DNA of 64,000 nt from DASSNU01 sp035701265 (GCA_035701265.1 DASSNU010000007.1:1-64000), one strand, 5' to 3'. Shown: positions 8,453-16,949, counted from the stretch's first letter. Notes: a model not told the origin generated them from the letters alone. Program-made: numbers and translations.

Positions 8453-9904
8453 ATGATGGCCGTGGCACGAGCTGCACAGCACAACACGACTGCGATCGTT
8501 GTCGGAAGCGGGCCCAACGGCCTGGCGGCAGCCATCACGCTCGCCCACCACGGATGGCAGGTGGAGGTGCGCGAGGGCGCTCCGGTCGCGGGAGGCGGCG
8601 CGCGTTCGGCCGAGCTCACGATCCCCGGCTTCGTCCACGATGTGTGCTCTGCCGTCTACCCGTTCGCGCGCCTGTCGCCCTTCTTTCGCGCGTACCCCCT
8701 CGAAGCGCACGGGCTGTCGCTCATCTACCCGCCGGCTGCGCTCGCCCATCCTTTCGACGACGGCACGGCGGCGCTCCTCCTCAATTCCGTCTCGGAGACG
8801 GCAGCGCTCCTCGGCGCCGACGGACACCGCTACCGCTCGCTGCTCCAGCCCCTGGTGGAGCAGTGGCGTCCGTTGTTCGACGAAACACTGAGTCTTCCGC
8901 GCATTCCTCGGCATCCGCTCCTGCTCGCCCGCTTCGGCGTGCGCGCGCTGCCGTCCGCCGCCACGCTCGCGAACGCGGTCTTCTCGCGTCCACACACGCG
9001 TGCGCTCCTGCTCGGTATGGCAGCGCACTCGATGATCCCTCTCACCTGGGCAGGATCGGCAGCGATCGCGCTCATGCTCGCCGCTGCCGCGCATGCCGAC
9101 GGGTGGCCGATCCCCCGTGGCGGCGCGGGATCCGTGAGCAGCGCGATGAGCGCGTGCCTCGCTGCGAGTGGAGGACGCATCCGCACCGCGTCACCCGTCG
9201 AGTCGCTGGACGATCTTCCGCCCTCCGGTGCGGTGTTGCTGGACCTCACGCCGCGCCAGGTGGTGCGCATCGCCGGCACGCGGCTCACACCGTCGTTCGC
9301 GCGCGCTCTCACGCGCTATCGCTACGGCCCCGGTGCGTTCAAGGTGGATTGGGCGTTGGACGGACCCGTACCATGGCGCGCTTCCGACTGTGCCCGCGCC
9401 GCGACGGTTCACGTGGGCGGCTCGGCCGAGGAGATCATCGCCTCCGAGGCAGCGCCCTGGCGCGGACAGCACGCGGAACGGCCGTTCGTGCTGCTCTGTC
9501 AGCCGAGTGTGTTCGACGGCACGCGTGCACCGTCGGGAAAGCACACGCTCTGGGGATACTGCCACGTGCCCAATGGATCCACGGTCGACATGACCGCGCG
9601 CATCGAGGCGCAGATCGAGCGCTTCGCGCCCGGATTCCGCGAGCGCATCATCGCGCGTCGTGCGGCCGGACCGCACGAGCTCGAAGCGATGAACCCCAAC
9701 CTGGTGGGAGGCGACATCGGCGGCGGCGCGAACTCGCTCGCGCAGTTGCTCTTCCGTCCGACGATCCGGTGGAACCCGCATCGCACGTCAGCCGCCGGCG
9801 TGTACCTGTGCTCGTCGGCCACCCCACCTGGGGGCGGGGTACACGGCATGTGTGGATGGAACGCCGCGCGCACCGCGCTGCGCGACGCCGCCCGCAGTCG
9901 CTGA
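8453..9904 (+). CDS. NAD(P)/FAD-dependent oxidoreductase, phytoene dehydrogenase-like
   Basis: 483 residues. The N-terminal Rossmann loop is VVGSGPNGLAAA (17-28). It is followed by the acidic strand end of the FAD fold (VEVREGAPVAGGGAR) and a substrate region starting FVHDVCSAVYPFARLSPFF. The C-terminal FAD motif is GGGVHGMCGWNAARTAL. This layout matches the CrtI-related family of FAD amine oxidase/desaturase-like enzymes. No other carotenoid genes are nearby, so a carotenoid substrate is not supported. It is divergent from the phosphatase gene at 8292 and convergent with the outer-membrane protein gene at 9922, from which it is separated by a hairpin. ATG 8453 or 8456 could start translation; no clear Shine-Dalgarno site is visible. 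Confidence 0.85.
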   Translation: MMAVARAAQHNTTAIVVGSGPNGLAAAITLAHHGWQVEVREGAPVAGGGARSAELTIPGFVHDVCSAVYPFARLSPFFRAYPLEAHGLSLIYPPAALAHPFDDGTAALLLNSVSETAALLGADGHRYRSLLQPLVEQWRPLFDETLSLPRIPRHPLLLARFGVRALPSAATLANAVFSRPHTRALLLGMAAHSMIPLTWAGSAAIALMLAAAAHADGWPIPRGGAGSVSSAMSACLAASGGRIRTASPVESLDDLPPSGAVLLDLTPRQVVRIAGTRLTPSFARALTRYRYGPGAFKVDWALDGPVPWRASDCARAATVHVGGSAEEIIASEAAPWRGQHAERPFVLLCQPSVFDGTRAPSGKHTLWGYCHVPNGSTVDMTARIEAQIERFAPGFRERIIARRAAGPHELEAMNPNLVGGDIGGGANSLAQLLFRPTIRWNPHRTSAAGVYLCSSATPPGGGVHGMCGWNAARTALRDAARSR

Positions 9905-9920
9905 GCCGCGGGCGGCGTTT
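9886..9920. terminator. Hairpin terminator between convergent genes
   Basis: A 10-bp GC stem (CGCCGCCCGC at 9886-9895 with GCGGGCGGCG at 9908-9917) is followed by TTT on the plus strand. The stop codon of the oxidoreductase lies in the loop, and the stop of the beta-barrel gene begins at 9922. A short T-run makes it a weak but plausible terminator. Confidence 0.6.
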
Positions 9921-9921
9921 C

Positions 9922-10671
9922 CTAGAAGCCGAACGTCACGCCCAGATGATAGGACAGCAACCGCGTCTGGCTGTCGATCGGCGTGAACGAGATGCTCCCG
10001 TCCGGGTTGTCGGTGATGCTTCCCTCGCGCAGGTACTGCGCGCGGCCGTTCGCGTGGTACTGCGCGCCGATGTCGAGAGAGATCGGCCGCGGTCCGTTCC
10101 GCAGCGGGATGTACAATCCGCCACCCGCGTTCCAGGCGAACGTCGCGTCGTCGAAGTTCGTGGTTTGCGCGATCGACTCGGGCGCGCCACCCACGCCGTC
10201 GAGCGATGACTGCGTGAAGAGATAGGCCAGCCCGACCGACGCGTTCACGTACGGGCGGAACGTCCCCGTCGGCGCCATGAGCTGCGGACCGATGGCGGCC
10301 ATCATGATGTTGTTGTTCGTGTTGACGTTCACCTCGATGCGGCAGCCGATCGTGGCGCTGATGCACGTGCGCTGCCGCTCGTGACCGTAGGTCACCAGTC
10401 CGAAATCGAGGCGGAGACCGATCACCCGGTTGCGGTCGAAGGTGTGCAGCAGGTAGCCCGCGCCGCCGTAGCCGTTCCCGATGTGGTCGGCAAACTCGCC
10501 TTCCGGCGTGGCCATCAGGAATCCGATCTCGAGAAACGTGCTGGCCGGCTTCTGTTTCGGACCGAAACCGATCTGCGCCTGTGCGGCGGGGACAATCGTC
10601 ACCGCCGCGACGGCGAGCAGAATGAGCACGGTGTTCGCGCGGGCGACAGCGCGGATTCGTGACGTCAGCAT
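9922..10671 (-). CDS. Outer-membrane beta-barrel protein (paralogue 1)
   Basis: 249 residues. A signal peptide ends at AQAQ (LILLAVAAVTIVPAAQAQ). It is followed by alternating beta-strand sequence rich in Gly, Asn and aromatics and a C-terminal strand ending in aromatic Phe (YHLGVTFGF), the usual Bam recognition end. ATG 10671 is chosen because GGGAGAAGG lies just upstream and it places the signal peptide at the N-terminus. It is one of four consecutive leftward genes of similar type (the others at 11162, 11882 and 12593). The function is unknown; such 8-stranded-like barrels can be structural, porin-like or adhesive. Confidence 0.7.
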   Translation of the reverse strand: MLTSRIRAVARANTVLILLAVAAVTIVPAAQAQIGFGPKQKPASTFLEIGFLMATPEGEFADHIGNGYGGAGYLLHTFDRNRVIGLRLDFGLVTYGHERQRTCISATIGCRIEVNVNTNNNIMMAAIGPQLMAPTGTFRPYVNASVGLAYLFTQSSLDGVGGAPESIAQTTNFDDATFAWNAGGGLYIPLRNGPRPISLDIGAQYHANGRAQYLREGSITDNPDGSISFTPIDSQTRLLSYHLGVTFGF

Positions 10672-11096
10672 GGGAGCCTTCTCCCGACAAGAGGAAGCCA
10701 CACGGTTCGCTGCAACGCTCGCTCCGACCTCTCCTGTACCGCCGGTGCGGCCGACTGGTGCCAAAGCGATCGCGCCGGGGTCATGAAGCGGCCGAGGGCT
10801 GCGCGAGCACAGAAGGCACGCGACGTGCCCTCTGCCGACGCGCTGCGAGCGAGCGCCTAAGAATCGTCGCGGTAGGAGCTTACGTTCCGCAAGCCTCTGA
10901 TTGACGATTCAGCCGGCCGAAGGAATCTGTCCGCTTCATGGGACAGGCCGACCGGACACTCCCTGACCGGTGTGGCGCCCCACGCCGCACTGTCGTGCCT
11001 GCCGGCTCGAGGCGAGCCACACCGTGGGACGCCATTCCTGGCTGGAGTGCGGAGCCGCCGCGCGGAGCGCCGGCGGTGCGAGCCACGGACGGCGCT
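10672..11096. other. Intergenic region without a recognised gene
   Basis: About 425 bp between two beta-barrel genes. No reading frame with protein-like composition, RNA gene or convincing promoter was seen. It must contain the promoter of the gene starting at 10671. The 13-bp repeat begins at its right edge. Confidence 0.5.
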
Positions 11097-11171
11097 TCAG
11101 CCGCCCAGGTCAGCCGCCCAGGTCAGCCGCCCGGGTCAGCCGCCCGGGTCAGCCGCCCGGGTCAGCCGCGG
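11097..11171. repeat. 13-bp tandem repeat (five units plus a partial) abutting a stop codon
   Basis: Five head-to-tail copies of TCAGCCGCCCRGG run from 11097 to 11161 (two with A, three with G), then a partial copy at 11162-11171. The TCA of the partial unit is the TGA stop codon of the beta-barrel gene at 11162. Every unit therefore carries a TGA on the minus strand, and because 13 is not a multiple of 3 these TGAs fall in successive reading frames. Confidence 0.9.
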
Positions 11172-11791
11172 AAGGTGAAGCCGATGCTGATTGGGACGAT
11201 GCTGGTCCGGCTGCCGCTCGTGTTCACTCCGAGGTAGCGCCCTTCCACGAAGAGCGACACACCCCCGCCCAGCCAGACGTCCAGCCCTGCGCCGCCGCTG
11301 AAGCCGAACTTCGTCTCGCTGTCGTCTTCTCCGGACTCGCCGATCACGTCCGCGGAGAGCAACGGAGCGCCCGGAGACAAACGGTCGGGCGGAGGCGGGC
11401 CCTCATGCACACTCGCACGAACGCGGTACACACCCACACCTCCAAGCAGGTACGGACGCACCCGCGACGGTAACGGGAACGTCCACGCGAGGCTGACGCC
11501 GCCACCCAGAATGGAAAGATCGCCGTGATCGAAACCCAGGTTGTTCAGCTCCATGTTGTGGTACTCGATCTCCCCGCGCACGCTGAGCGGAATGAGCACC
11601 GCCGAGAGCGTCATCATCCCGCGTGCATGCCACCCTGTGTTGGTGATGTCGCCGACATCGCCGGTGGGTGCGGTGACACCGCCGCCCAGGCTGAACTTCA
11701 GCGGAATCTGAGCCCGCACCACCGCCGGAGCGCTCACGCTCACCGCCGCGGCTGCCATTGCCGCCGTCATCAACGACGTCCACCGCGCCAT
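11162..11791 (-). CDS. Outer-membrane beta-barrel protein (paralogue 2)
   Basis: 209 residues. The signal peptide is MTAAMAAAAVSVSAPAVVRAQ-like, with cleavage after the Ala-Gln area. It is followed by FSLGGGVTAPTGDVGD and strand-turn sequence, ending VPISIGFTFRG. The motif 'GGGV..P.GD' near the mature N-terminus recurs in the next two genes, which marks a paralogue family. ATG 11791 has a strong GGGAGGAAGG site upstream. The stop codon is part of a 13-bp tandem repeat array that continues downstream. Function unknown; an outer-membrane location is inferred from the signal peptide and strand pattern. Confidence 0.72.
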   Translation of the reverse strand: MARWTSLMTAAMAAAAVSVSAPAVVRAQIPLKFSLGGGVTAPTGDVGDITNTGWHARGMMTLSAVLIPLSVRGEIEYHNMELNNLGFDHGDLSILGGGVSLAWTFPLPSRVRPYLLGGVGVYRVRASVHEGPPPPDRLSPGAPLLSADVIGESGEDDSETKFGFSGGAGLDVWLGGGVSLFVEGRYLGVNTSGSRTSIVPISIGFTFRG

Positions 11792-11881
11792 CGCCTTCCT
11801 CCCTTCGATCAGGTAAACCATCCCGTGCCGCGGCGCGCGAGCCGGACACCCACGCTCGCGCGCCGGACTCACGCCAGCCGG

Positions 11882-12487
11882 TTACCGCGTACCGAACGAC
11901 ACCCCGAAATTGATCGGGAAGAAGCTCTCGCTGCCACCGCCCGTCACCGCCGTGTTCACTGAGAAGATGCGGTGGTAGCGCGCCTCGGCAAAGGTACTGA
12001 ATCCGGAGAGGTCGAAGCGGAGGCCGCCACCGAGGTTGATCCCCAGGTCGGTCGAGCTGCGATCGCTCAGCGCGCCGTCGAAGTCGGGGTTGCTGTGGTA
12101 CACGCCGAGACCGCCCAGCACGTACGGTTTCACCATGGAGGACTTGTCCGGTTGCGGAAAGGTGTAGACGATGTCGAGCACGCCGCCCCACACGTCCACA
12201 TCCGCCGGGATGACCGACGGACGATCCTTGTCGGCGCTGAAGGAATTGAAGAGCACGTCACCGCGCACGCTGAACGGCGAGCTGCCGAAGGTGAGCTCCG
12301 CTCCGCCCTCGAGATCCCACCCTGCCTTCGAGACGTCGTTCAGGTCCCCCAACGGGATGCTCAGCCCGCCGGCAACGTTGATGTGGACACCCACCTGGCG
12401 CGCCGAAGTGGTCTGCGCGCGCGCGGGAGACGCCAGCACGACCGCGCCGAATGCAGCGGTCATCAGCACACCCATCAGACGATACAT
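11882..12487 (-). CDS. Outer-membrane beta-barrel protein (paralogue 3)
   Basis: 201 residues, with a signal peptide (MTAAFGAVVLASPARAQ-like end) and a mature start close to NVAGGLSIPLGDLNDVS, resembling the neighbours' GGG-x-P-x-GD pattern. Strands such as TFAEARYHRIFSV match TFVEGRYLGV and FLEARYHLILTS in paralogues 2 and 4. It ends NFGVSFGTR rather than in an aromatic residue. ATG 12487 is preceded by an excellent AGGAGG six bases upstream. It lies in the four-gene beta-barrel row and each member keeps its own ribosome-binding site, so expression of individual members may vary. Function unknown. Confidence 0.72.
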   Translation of the reverse strand: MYRLMGVLMTAAFGAVVLASPARAQTTSARQVGVHINVAGGLSIPLGDLNDVSKAGWDLEGGAELTFGSSPFSVRGDVLFNSFSADKDRPSVIPADVDVWGGVLDIVYTFPQPDKSSMVKPYVLGGLGVYHSNPDFDGALSDRSSTDLGINLGGGLRFDLSGFSTFAEARYHRIFSVNTAVTGGGSESFFPINFGVSFGTR

Positions 12488-12571
12488 GTTTCCTCCTGAT
12501 CGCAAAGTGCAGTCATCGCGAGTTTCCGTCTCTGGAATGACACCGCCCGACGGCCGCAAGGTTTGCGCCCA

Positions 12572-12592
12572 CGCCGCCGCCAGGCGGCGGCG
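12572..12592. terminator. GC hairpin after beta-barrel gene 4
   Basis: CGCCGCCGCC (12572-12581) and GGCGGCGGCG (12583-12592) form a perfect inverted repeat touching the TAG stop of the gene ending at 12593. No T-tract follows on the minus strand, so termination would be inefficient or the hairpin only stabilises the mRNA end. Confidence 0.4.
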
Positions 12593-13186
12593 CTAGCGGA
12601 AGGTGATGCCGAGCGTGACGGGCACGATCGCGGTCGAATTGGGGGAAGTGAGGATGAGGTGATAGCGTGCCTCGAGAAATATCCGCGTCCCCCCCAATGT
12701 GCCCTCGATCCCCGCGCCGCCGCTCACACCTCCCTTGGTCTGCCGTGATTCGAGCACCTCGCGGCTCTCATCATTGAAGCTGAACCACCGATTGTAGATT
12801 CCGGTTCCGGCAATGACGTACGGGCGCACGCGGCCGCTGGCGAGGTCGAAGCGCGCGTTGAGCCCCAGTGCGATGGCGCGCAGCGTTCCGTCCACCCCAT
12901 CGAGCGTGGAGCGCAGGAAGAGGAAGTCCAGGCGGTAAGCCATCCACGAACCGTTCGGCCGGTACTGCACGACTCCGAGCACGTTGAATCCGGTGCGCAC
13001 GCTGTCCGCCACCCCACCGAGCGGGATGCTCCCCCCTCCGCCGATGCCGTACGTGATCGGCACCGGGCGCGGGGCGGAGCGCGTCTCCTGTGCCCGCACG
13101 GCGGTGGGAAGGAGCAACAGGAGAGCGCACGGCACGAGACACGCGAGCGTGGTCGTGCGTCGGGAATTTCCAACGTGTCGCGGCAT
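12593..13186 (-). CDS. Outer-membrane beta-barrel protein (paralogue 4)
   Basis: 197 residues. The signal peptide (LVPCALLLLLPTAVRAQE region, about 17-34) is followed by ITYGIGGGGSIPLGGVADS, which again shows the GGG-x-P-x-G start, then strand-turn repeats and the end VPVTLGITFR. The internal piece RIFLEARYHLILTS aligns by eye with paralogue 3. It is the first gene of the leftward row. The upstream gap to the arginine cluster is about 155 bp. Function unknown; a small outer-membrane barrel is inferred. Confidence 0.72.
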   Translation of the reverse strand: MPRHVGNSRRTTTLACLVPCALLLLLPTAVRAQETRSAPRPVPITYGIGGGGSIPLGGVADSVRTGFNVLGVVQYRPNGSWMAYRLDFLFLRSTLDGVDGTLRAIALGLNARFDLASGRVRPYVIAGTGIYNRWFSFNDESREVLESRQTKGGVSGGAGIEGTLGGTRIFLEARYHLILTSPNSTAIVPVTLGITFR

Positions 13187-13343
13187 GGGCCCTCAATTAA
13201 CGCCGGGGCGCCCGGGCGGCAAGGATGCGCACGCGACCGGAGGGACGAATAGCGCTCGCGCGGCACCGCTGGCGCGCGTGGGTGAGGGATGTCGATGGAG
13301 CGTGCGCTGGCGTGCTATGCGCCGGCGTGCAGTGCGCGCGCGC

Positions 13344-13838
13344 TCACGCCGCGACGCCGAGCGCGTGTGCGCGCACCGTGCGGCCGACGCACACCTCGCC
13401 GCACGTGAAGCGGCGCGTGCAGTGCGCGCAGTCGCGCCGCATCTTTTCCGGATAGCGCTCGCGCTCCACCACGGCATAACCCACCGCCTCGAAGAACGCC
13501 GGCGTGAGGGTGAGCGCGAACAGCTCGTGGATGCCGCGCACGCGCGCGAGCGCCTCGAGCCGCGCCACCACCGCGCGCCCCACCCCGTGGCCGTGCGCCG
13601 ATGACGCCACCGCCAGCGACGCCACTTCGGCGAGCGACGGCGAGTATTCCTTGAGCGCGCCGCACGCCAGCACGCGGCCGCGCTCATCGATGGCGACCAC
13701 GAAGTCGTCCAGCGCGAGCGCGATGGACTCCGCCGTTCGCGGCAGCATGAGTCCCTGCGCCGCGAATCCGGCGATGAGCCGCGCGATACCATCCACGTCG
13801 CGCGCACACGCGCCACGCAGCACGATGTCCTGCGTCAT
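13344..13838 (-). CDS. ArgA-type amino-acid N-acetyltransferase (GNAT, short form)
   Basis: 164 residues, a single GNAT domain. The acetyl-CoA pyrophosphate loop is SSAHGHGVGRAVV, after the strand EVASLAVASS. The protein ends in a Cys cluster, CAHC-x5-C-x3-C, preceded by YPEKMRRD. Short ArgA enzymes of this kind make N-acetylglutamate from acetyl-CoA and glutamate, the first arginine step. Its position supports this: the start codon shares one base with the argD stop (TGATG), making it the last gene of argC-argB-argD. Comparable C-terminal Cys pairs occur in short ArgA-like enzymes of other phyla (from memory). Confidence is high for the fold and good for the role. Confidence 0.8.
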   Translation of the reverse strand: MTQDIVLRGACARDVDGIARLIAGFAAQGLMLPRTAESIALALDDFVVAIDERGRVLACGALKEYSPSLAEVASLAVASSAHGHGVGRAVVARLEALARVRGIHELFALTLTPAFFEAVGYAVVERERYPEKMRRDCAHCTRRFTCGEVCVGRTVRAHALGVAA

Positions 13839-15133
13839 CACCCGAGTACCGATGCCAGAATGTCCACTCCCTCGGCCAACTCGTCGCGCGAGGCGACGAG
13901 CGGCGGGATGATCCGCACGGTGTGGTCGCCGGCCGAGCAGAGGAGGAGCCCGCGCTCGAGCGCGGCGGCGATCACGTCGCGCGCGGCGAGCGTCGTGTCC
14001 ACCCCCCACAGGTAGCCGATCCCCCGCACGGCGCGGATCGCGGTGCCTCGTGCCGCCACCGTGGCGAGCTGCTCGCCGAGCCAGCGGCCGTTCTCGCGTA
14101 CGTGCGCCATGAGCGCCGGATCGGACAGCCGATCGAGGACATGGAGCGCGACCGTCGCCACGAACGGTCCACCGCCGAACGTGCTGCCGTGGTCTCCGGG
14201 CTGCACGGCCGCGGCCACCGCACCGGAGAGCAACACCGCGCCAATCGGCAGGCCGCCGCCGAGCGGCTTGGCGAGCGTGGCGATGTCCGGCTCGATGTCG
14301 GCGTGCTCGTAGCCGAACAGGCGCCCCGTGCGTCCCAGGCCGCACTGGATCTCGTCGGCAATGAGCAGCACGTCGCGCTCGCGCGTGAGGGCGCGGAGCT
14401 CGCGCAGAAATTCCGGATCGAGCACGCGCACGCCGCCTTCGCCCTGCACCGGCTCGACGATCACGGCGGCGACACGCTCGCCGTCGAGCGCGTGCGTCAG
14501 CGCGCGCAGCTCGCGCTCCACCACCGTGATGCCGGGCGCGAGCGGCCGGAAGGGTGCGCGGTACGCCGGCCGGTCGGTCGCGGCGAGCGTGGCGAAGAGT
14601 CGTCCGTGAAAGCTGCCGCGCAACGCGATGATCTCGTGCTTGGCGGCACTCCCCACGGCGCGCGCCCACCGGCGCGCGAACTTGAACGCGCCTTCGTTCG
14701 CCTCCGCTCCGGAATTACAGAAGAACACACTGTCCGCGAACGAGCGCGCCACAAGCGCATCGGCCAGCGCGCGGGCGGGCGCTGTGTGAAAGAGATTCGA
14801 CACGTGCACGATGCCGCTGTCGATCGCGTCGCGCATCGTGCGCGCGAGCGATGCGTCGCCGTACCCGAGTGCGTTGACGGCGATCCCGCTGGTGAAATCC
14901 AGATACGACCGGCCGGTGGCATCGACGAGACAGATCCCTTCGCCGCGTACGATCTCGATCGGCATCCGACGATAGACGGGCAGCAGCGAATCGCCTGCAT
15001 AGGCCGTAGGCGATGCGCCGGTGGGAGCCGTGCCGACACAGGATACGTCGGTGCGGCCGGCGGCCGCTGCCTGCCGCGGCGACGCCGGCCGGTCCGGCAT
15101 CATCGGCAGCTCGCGAAGCGTGGGCGCGCTCAT
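13838..15133 (-). CDS. argD: Acetylornithine aminotransferase
   Basis: 431 residues, class III PLP aminotransferase. Visible landmarks are NSGAEANEGAFKFAR (phosphate/PLP region), EPVQGEGGV, the aspartate strand LLIADEIQCGLGRTG and the PLP lysine in ATLAKPLGGGLPIG. It transfers an amino group from glutamate to N-acetylglutamate semialdehyde to give N-acetylornithine. The first 45 residues are an unconserved extension compared with usual forms of about 400 residues. Its ATG overlaps the argB stop (ATGA), and its stop overlaps the start of the acetyltransferase gene, so translation is probably coupled along the operon. Confidence 0.93.
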   Translation of the reverse strand: MSAPTLRELPMMPDRPASPRQAAAAGRTDVSCVGTAPTGASPTAYAGDSLLPVYRRMPIEIVRGEGICLVDATGRSYLDFTSGIAVNALGYGDASLARTMRDAIDSGIVHVSNLFHTAPARALADALVARSFADSVFFCNSGAEANEGAFKFARRWARAVGSAAKHEIIALRGSFHGRLFATLAATDRPAYRAPFRPLAPGITVVERELRALTHALDGERVAAVIVEPVQGEGGVRVLDPEFLRELRALTRERDVLLIADEIQCGLGRTGRLFGYEHADIEPDIATLAKPLGGGLPIGAVLLSGAVAAAVQPGDHGSTFGGGPFVATVALHVLDRLSDPALMAHVRENGRWLGEQLATVAARGTAIRAVRGIGYLWGVDTTLAARDVIAAALERGLLLCSAGDHTVRIIPPLVASRDELAEGVDILASVLG

Positions 15134-15963
15134 GGCACGTTGCGGTCGAGTGTTATCGTGGTTCCGCGCGTGGCGTCTTCGATGGCGTGGACATCACCGA
15201 TGCGCACGCGCGGCACGCCGTGCCGGAGCGCCTCGACGGCCGACTCCACCTTGGCCGCCATGCCGCCGGCCACGAGTCCACGATCCAGCAGGGCGAATGC
15301 ATGAGCTGCCGGTAGTTGGGCGAGCGGCGCGCCATCGACGAGGATGCCCGGCACGTCCGCCACCATCAGCAGCTCACGTGCGCCCAGTGCGGCGGCAACG
15401 GCCGCCGCGGCGTCGTCGGCATTGACGTTGAGCACTCCGCCCTCGGTTGCGCTGTCGCAGGAGAGGGGGGCGATCACCGGCGTCCATCCGCCATCGAGTA
15501 CACGGAGCAGCAGCTCCGTGTTCACGTGCGCGGGCGTGCCAACCAGGCCGAGCGCCGGATTCTCGACGCGCGACGCGACGATCAGCCTGCCGTCCTCCCC
15601 CGAGAGGCCGATGGCGGGCACGCCGGCGGCGGTGAGCACGGCAACGAGACGTTTGTTCGTGATCCCCGACAGCGACATCCGGAGAACGTCGATGTCGCGC
15701 GCGCTGGTGACGCGGCGGCCGCCGATGAACGTGGGCTCCACACCGAACGCGCGCTGCAGCGCGGTGACGTCGTCACCACCACCGTGAACGATGCACGTCC
15801 CGCCCTCGGCGGCGGCGCGCCATCGCGCGACCGCGCCGGGGAGCGCCGGATCGGTCAGCACACGTCCCCCCACCTTGAGCACGCACGCGACGGCCGCTCG
15901 ATGTCTCGCAGCAGATGCAGGCACGCGCGCCGGCATGCGCGCCATCGTCGCCGAGGGTGTCAC
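15130..15963 (-). CDS. argB: Acetylglutamate kinase
   Basis: 277 residues of the amino-acid kinase fold. Key stretches are LKVGGRVL (ATP/phosphate site), VHGGGDDVTAL, the substrate arginine in FIGGRRVTS, NVNADDAAAAVAAALGA and LMVADVPGILVDG, and the lysine in GGMAAKVESA. It phosphorylates N-acetylglutamate, usually the feedback-controlled step. The long N-terminal helix typical of arginine-inhibited hexameric forms is not obvious. GTG at 15963 overlaps the argC stop (GTGA). ATG at 15945 or 15936 is an alternative start. Confidence 0.92.
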   Translation of the reverse strand: MTPSATMARMPARVPASAARHRAAVACVLKVGGRVLTDPALPGAVARWRAAAEGGTCIVHGGGDDVTALQRAFGVEPTFIGGRRVTSARDIDVLRMSLSGITNKRLVAVLTAAGVPAIGLSGEDGRLIVASRVENPALGLVGTPAHVNTELLLRVLDGGWTPVIAPLSCDSATEGGVLNVNADDAAAAVAAALGARELLMVADVPGILVDGAPLAQLPAAHAFALLDRGLVAGGMAAKVESAVEALRHGVPRVRIGDVHAIEDATRGTTITLDRNVP

Positions 15964-16937
15964 GCCGGCAACCCCGCGGTTTCGCCCAGGCCGAGCAGCA
16001 GATTGCCATTCTGCAGCGCCTGTCCCGCCGCTCCCTTCATGAGATTGTCGAGCGCCGCGGTGACGACGAGCGCCGGCCGGCGCACGTTGAGCGCCGCCGT
16101 GGCGCTCACGCGGAGCACGTTGCGCCGCACCACGTCGCGCACCGACGGCGGCTCCGGCGTGACCTCGATGAACGGCTCGCCCCGGTAGTGCTCTCGCCAG
16201 GGCGCGAGCGCGTCAGGGAGCGGTTCCGCGAGCGGCACGATGAGCGTGGCCAGGATGCCGCGTGCGATCGGGAGCAGGTGCGGCGTGAACACGAGATCGG
16301 CATCGCACCCCGTGGCTCGAATGACGGCGAGCATCTCGCCGAGATGGCGGTGACCGTTTCCGGGGGCGTATGCGCGGAAGTCTTCCGCCACCTCGGCGAA
16401 CATGAGCTCGCGTCGCGGCGTGAAGCCGGCGCCCGTCACTCCGCTTGCCGCGGCCACGGTGATGGTGCGCGTGCCGTCCACCAGCCTGCGCTCGAGCACC
16501 GGGAGGAGTGCGAGCAACACGGCGGTGGCGTAGCACCCGGGGTTGGCGACGATCTGCGCGCCGGCCACATCGGCGCGCGCCATCTCGGTGAGTCCGTACG
16601 GCACGCGCGCGCCGGACGACACCGCGTGTCCCTCACGCCCGGGGCGCAGGTCGGCGGAGAGATCCACCGCGCGCGCGCCCGCGCCGGCGGCCGCTTCCAC
16701 CCACGGCGCCGACACGCCGTGCGGCAGCGCGGAGAAGAGGAGCTCCGCGCGCGCGAGCGGCGCATCTTCGGTGGCGACGAACGTGACCTCGCGCCCCGCG
16801 ATCGTGGCGCGCTCCCCGCGGCGATCGTTGGCCGTCGCGAACGCCAGCTCCAGCCGCGGATGGCGCGCCACCAGCGCGCACAGCTCCCGGCCCGCGTACC
16901 CGCTCGCCCCGAGCACTCCAACGGGGAGTTTATGCAT
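15960..16937 (-). CDS. argC: N-acetyl-gamma-glutamyl-phosphate reductase
   Basis: 325 residues. It has the NADP loop GASGYAGRELC near the N-terminus, the catalytic cysteine in IVANPGCYATAV and the C-terminal DNLMKGAAGQALQN signature. It reduces acetylglutamyl phosphate to the semialdehyde with NADPH. It is the first gene of argC-argB-argD-acetyltransferase. ATG 16937 is chosen over the in-frame TTG at 16943. There is no Shine-Dalgarno site, and the promoter -10 element ends only 6 nt before this ATG, so the mRNA is likely leaderless. A palindromic ArgR-type operator covers the -10 element and the start codon. Confidence 0.93.
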   Translation of the reverse strand: MHKLPVGVLGASGYAGRELCALVARHPRLELAFATANDRRGERATIAGREVTFVATEDAPLARAELLFSALPHGVSAPWVEAAAGAGARAVDLSADLRPGREGHAVSSGARVPYGLTEMARADVAGAQIVANPGCYATAVLLALLPVLERRLVDGTRTITVAAASGVTGAGFTPRRELMFAEVAEDFRAYAPGNGHRHLGEMLAVIRATGCDADLVFTPHLLPIARGILATLIVPLAEPLPDALAPWREHYRGEPFIEVTPEPPSVRDVVRRNVLRVSATAALNVRRPALVVTAALDNLMKGAAGQALQNGNLLLGLGETAGLPA

Positions 16938-16949
16938 GAACAATGCATA
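16931..16949. promoter_or_regulatory. Putative ArgR operator (ARG box) at argC
   Basis: Inverted repeat TATGC-N9-GCATA, here TATGCATGAACAATGCATA. The arms are 7 bp, perfect, with a 5-bp centre. It overlaps the argC -10 element and start codon and lies about 125 bp from argR itself. The same plan recurs at argG (17637-17655), and it resembles ARG boxes known from Streptomyces (from memory). Repression by arginine-bound ArgR is inferred. Confidence 0.75.

Noticed and set aside
14643..15304. Long plus-strand frame opposite argD/argB
   Set aside because: Antisense to strongly conserved arginine enzymes; low-complexity Arg/Ala composition.
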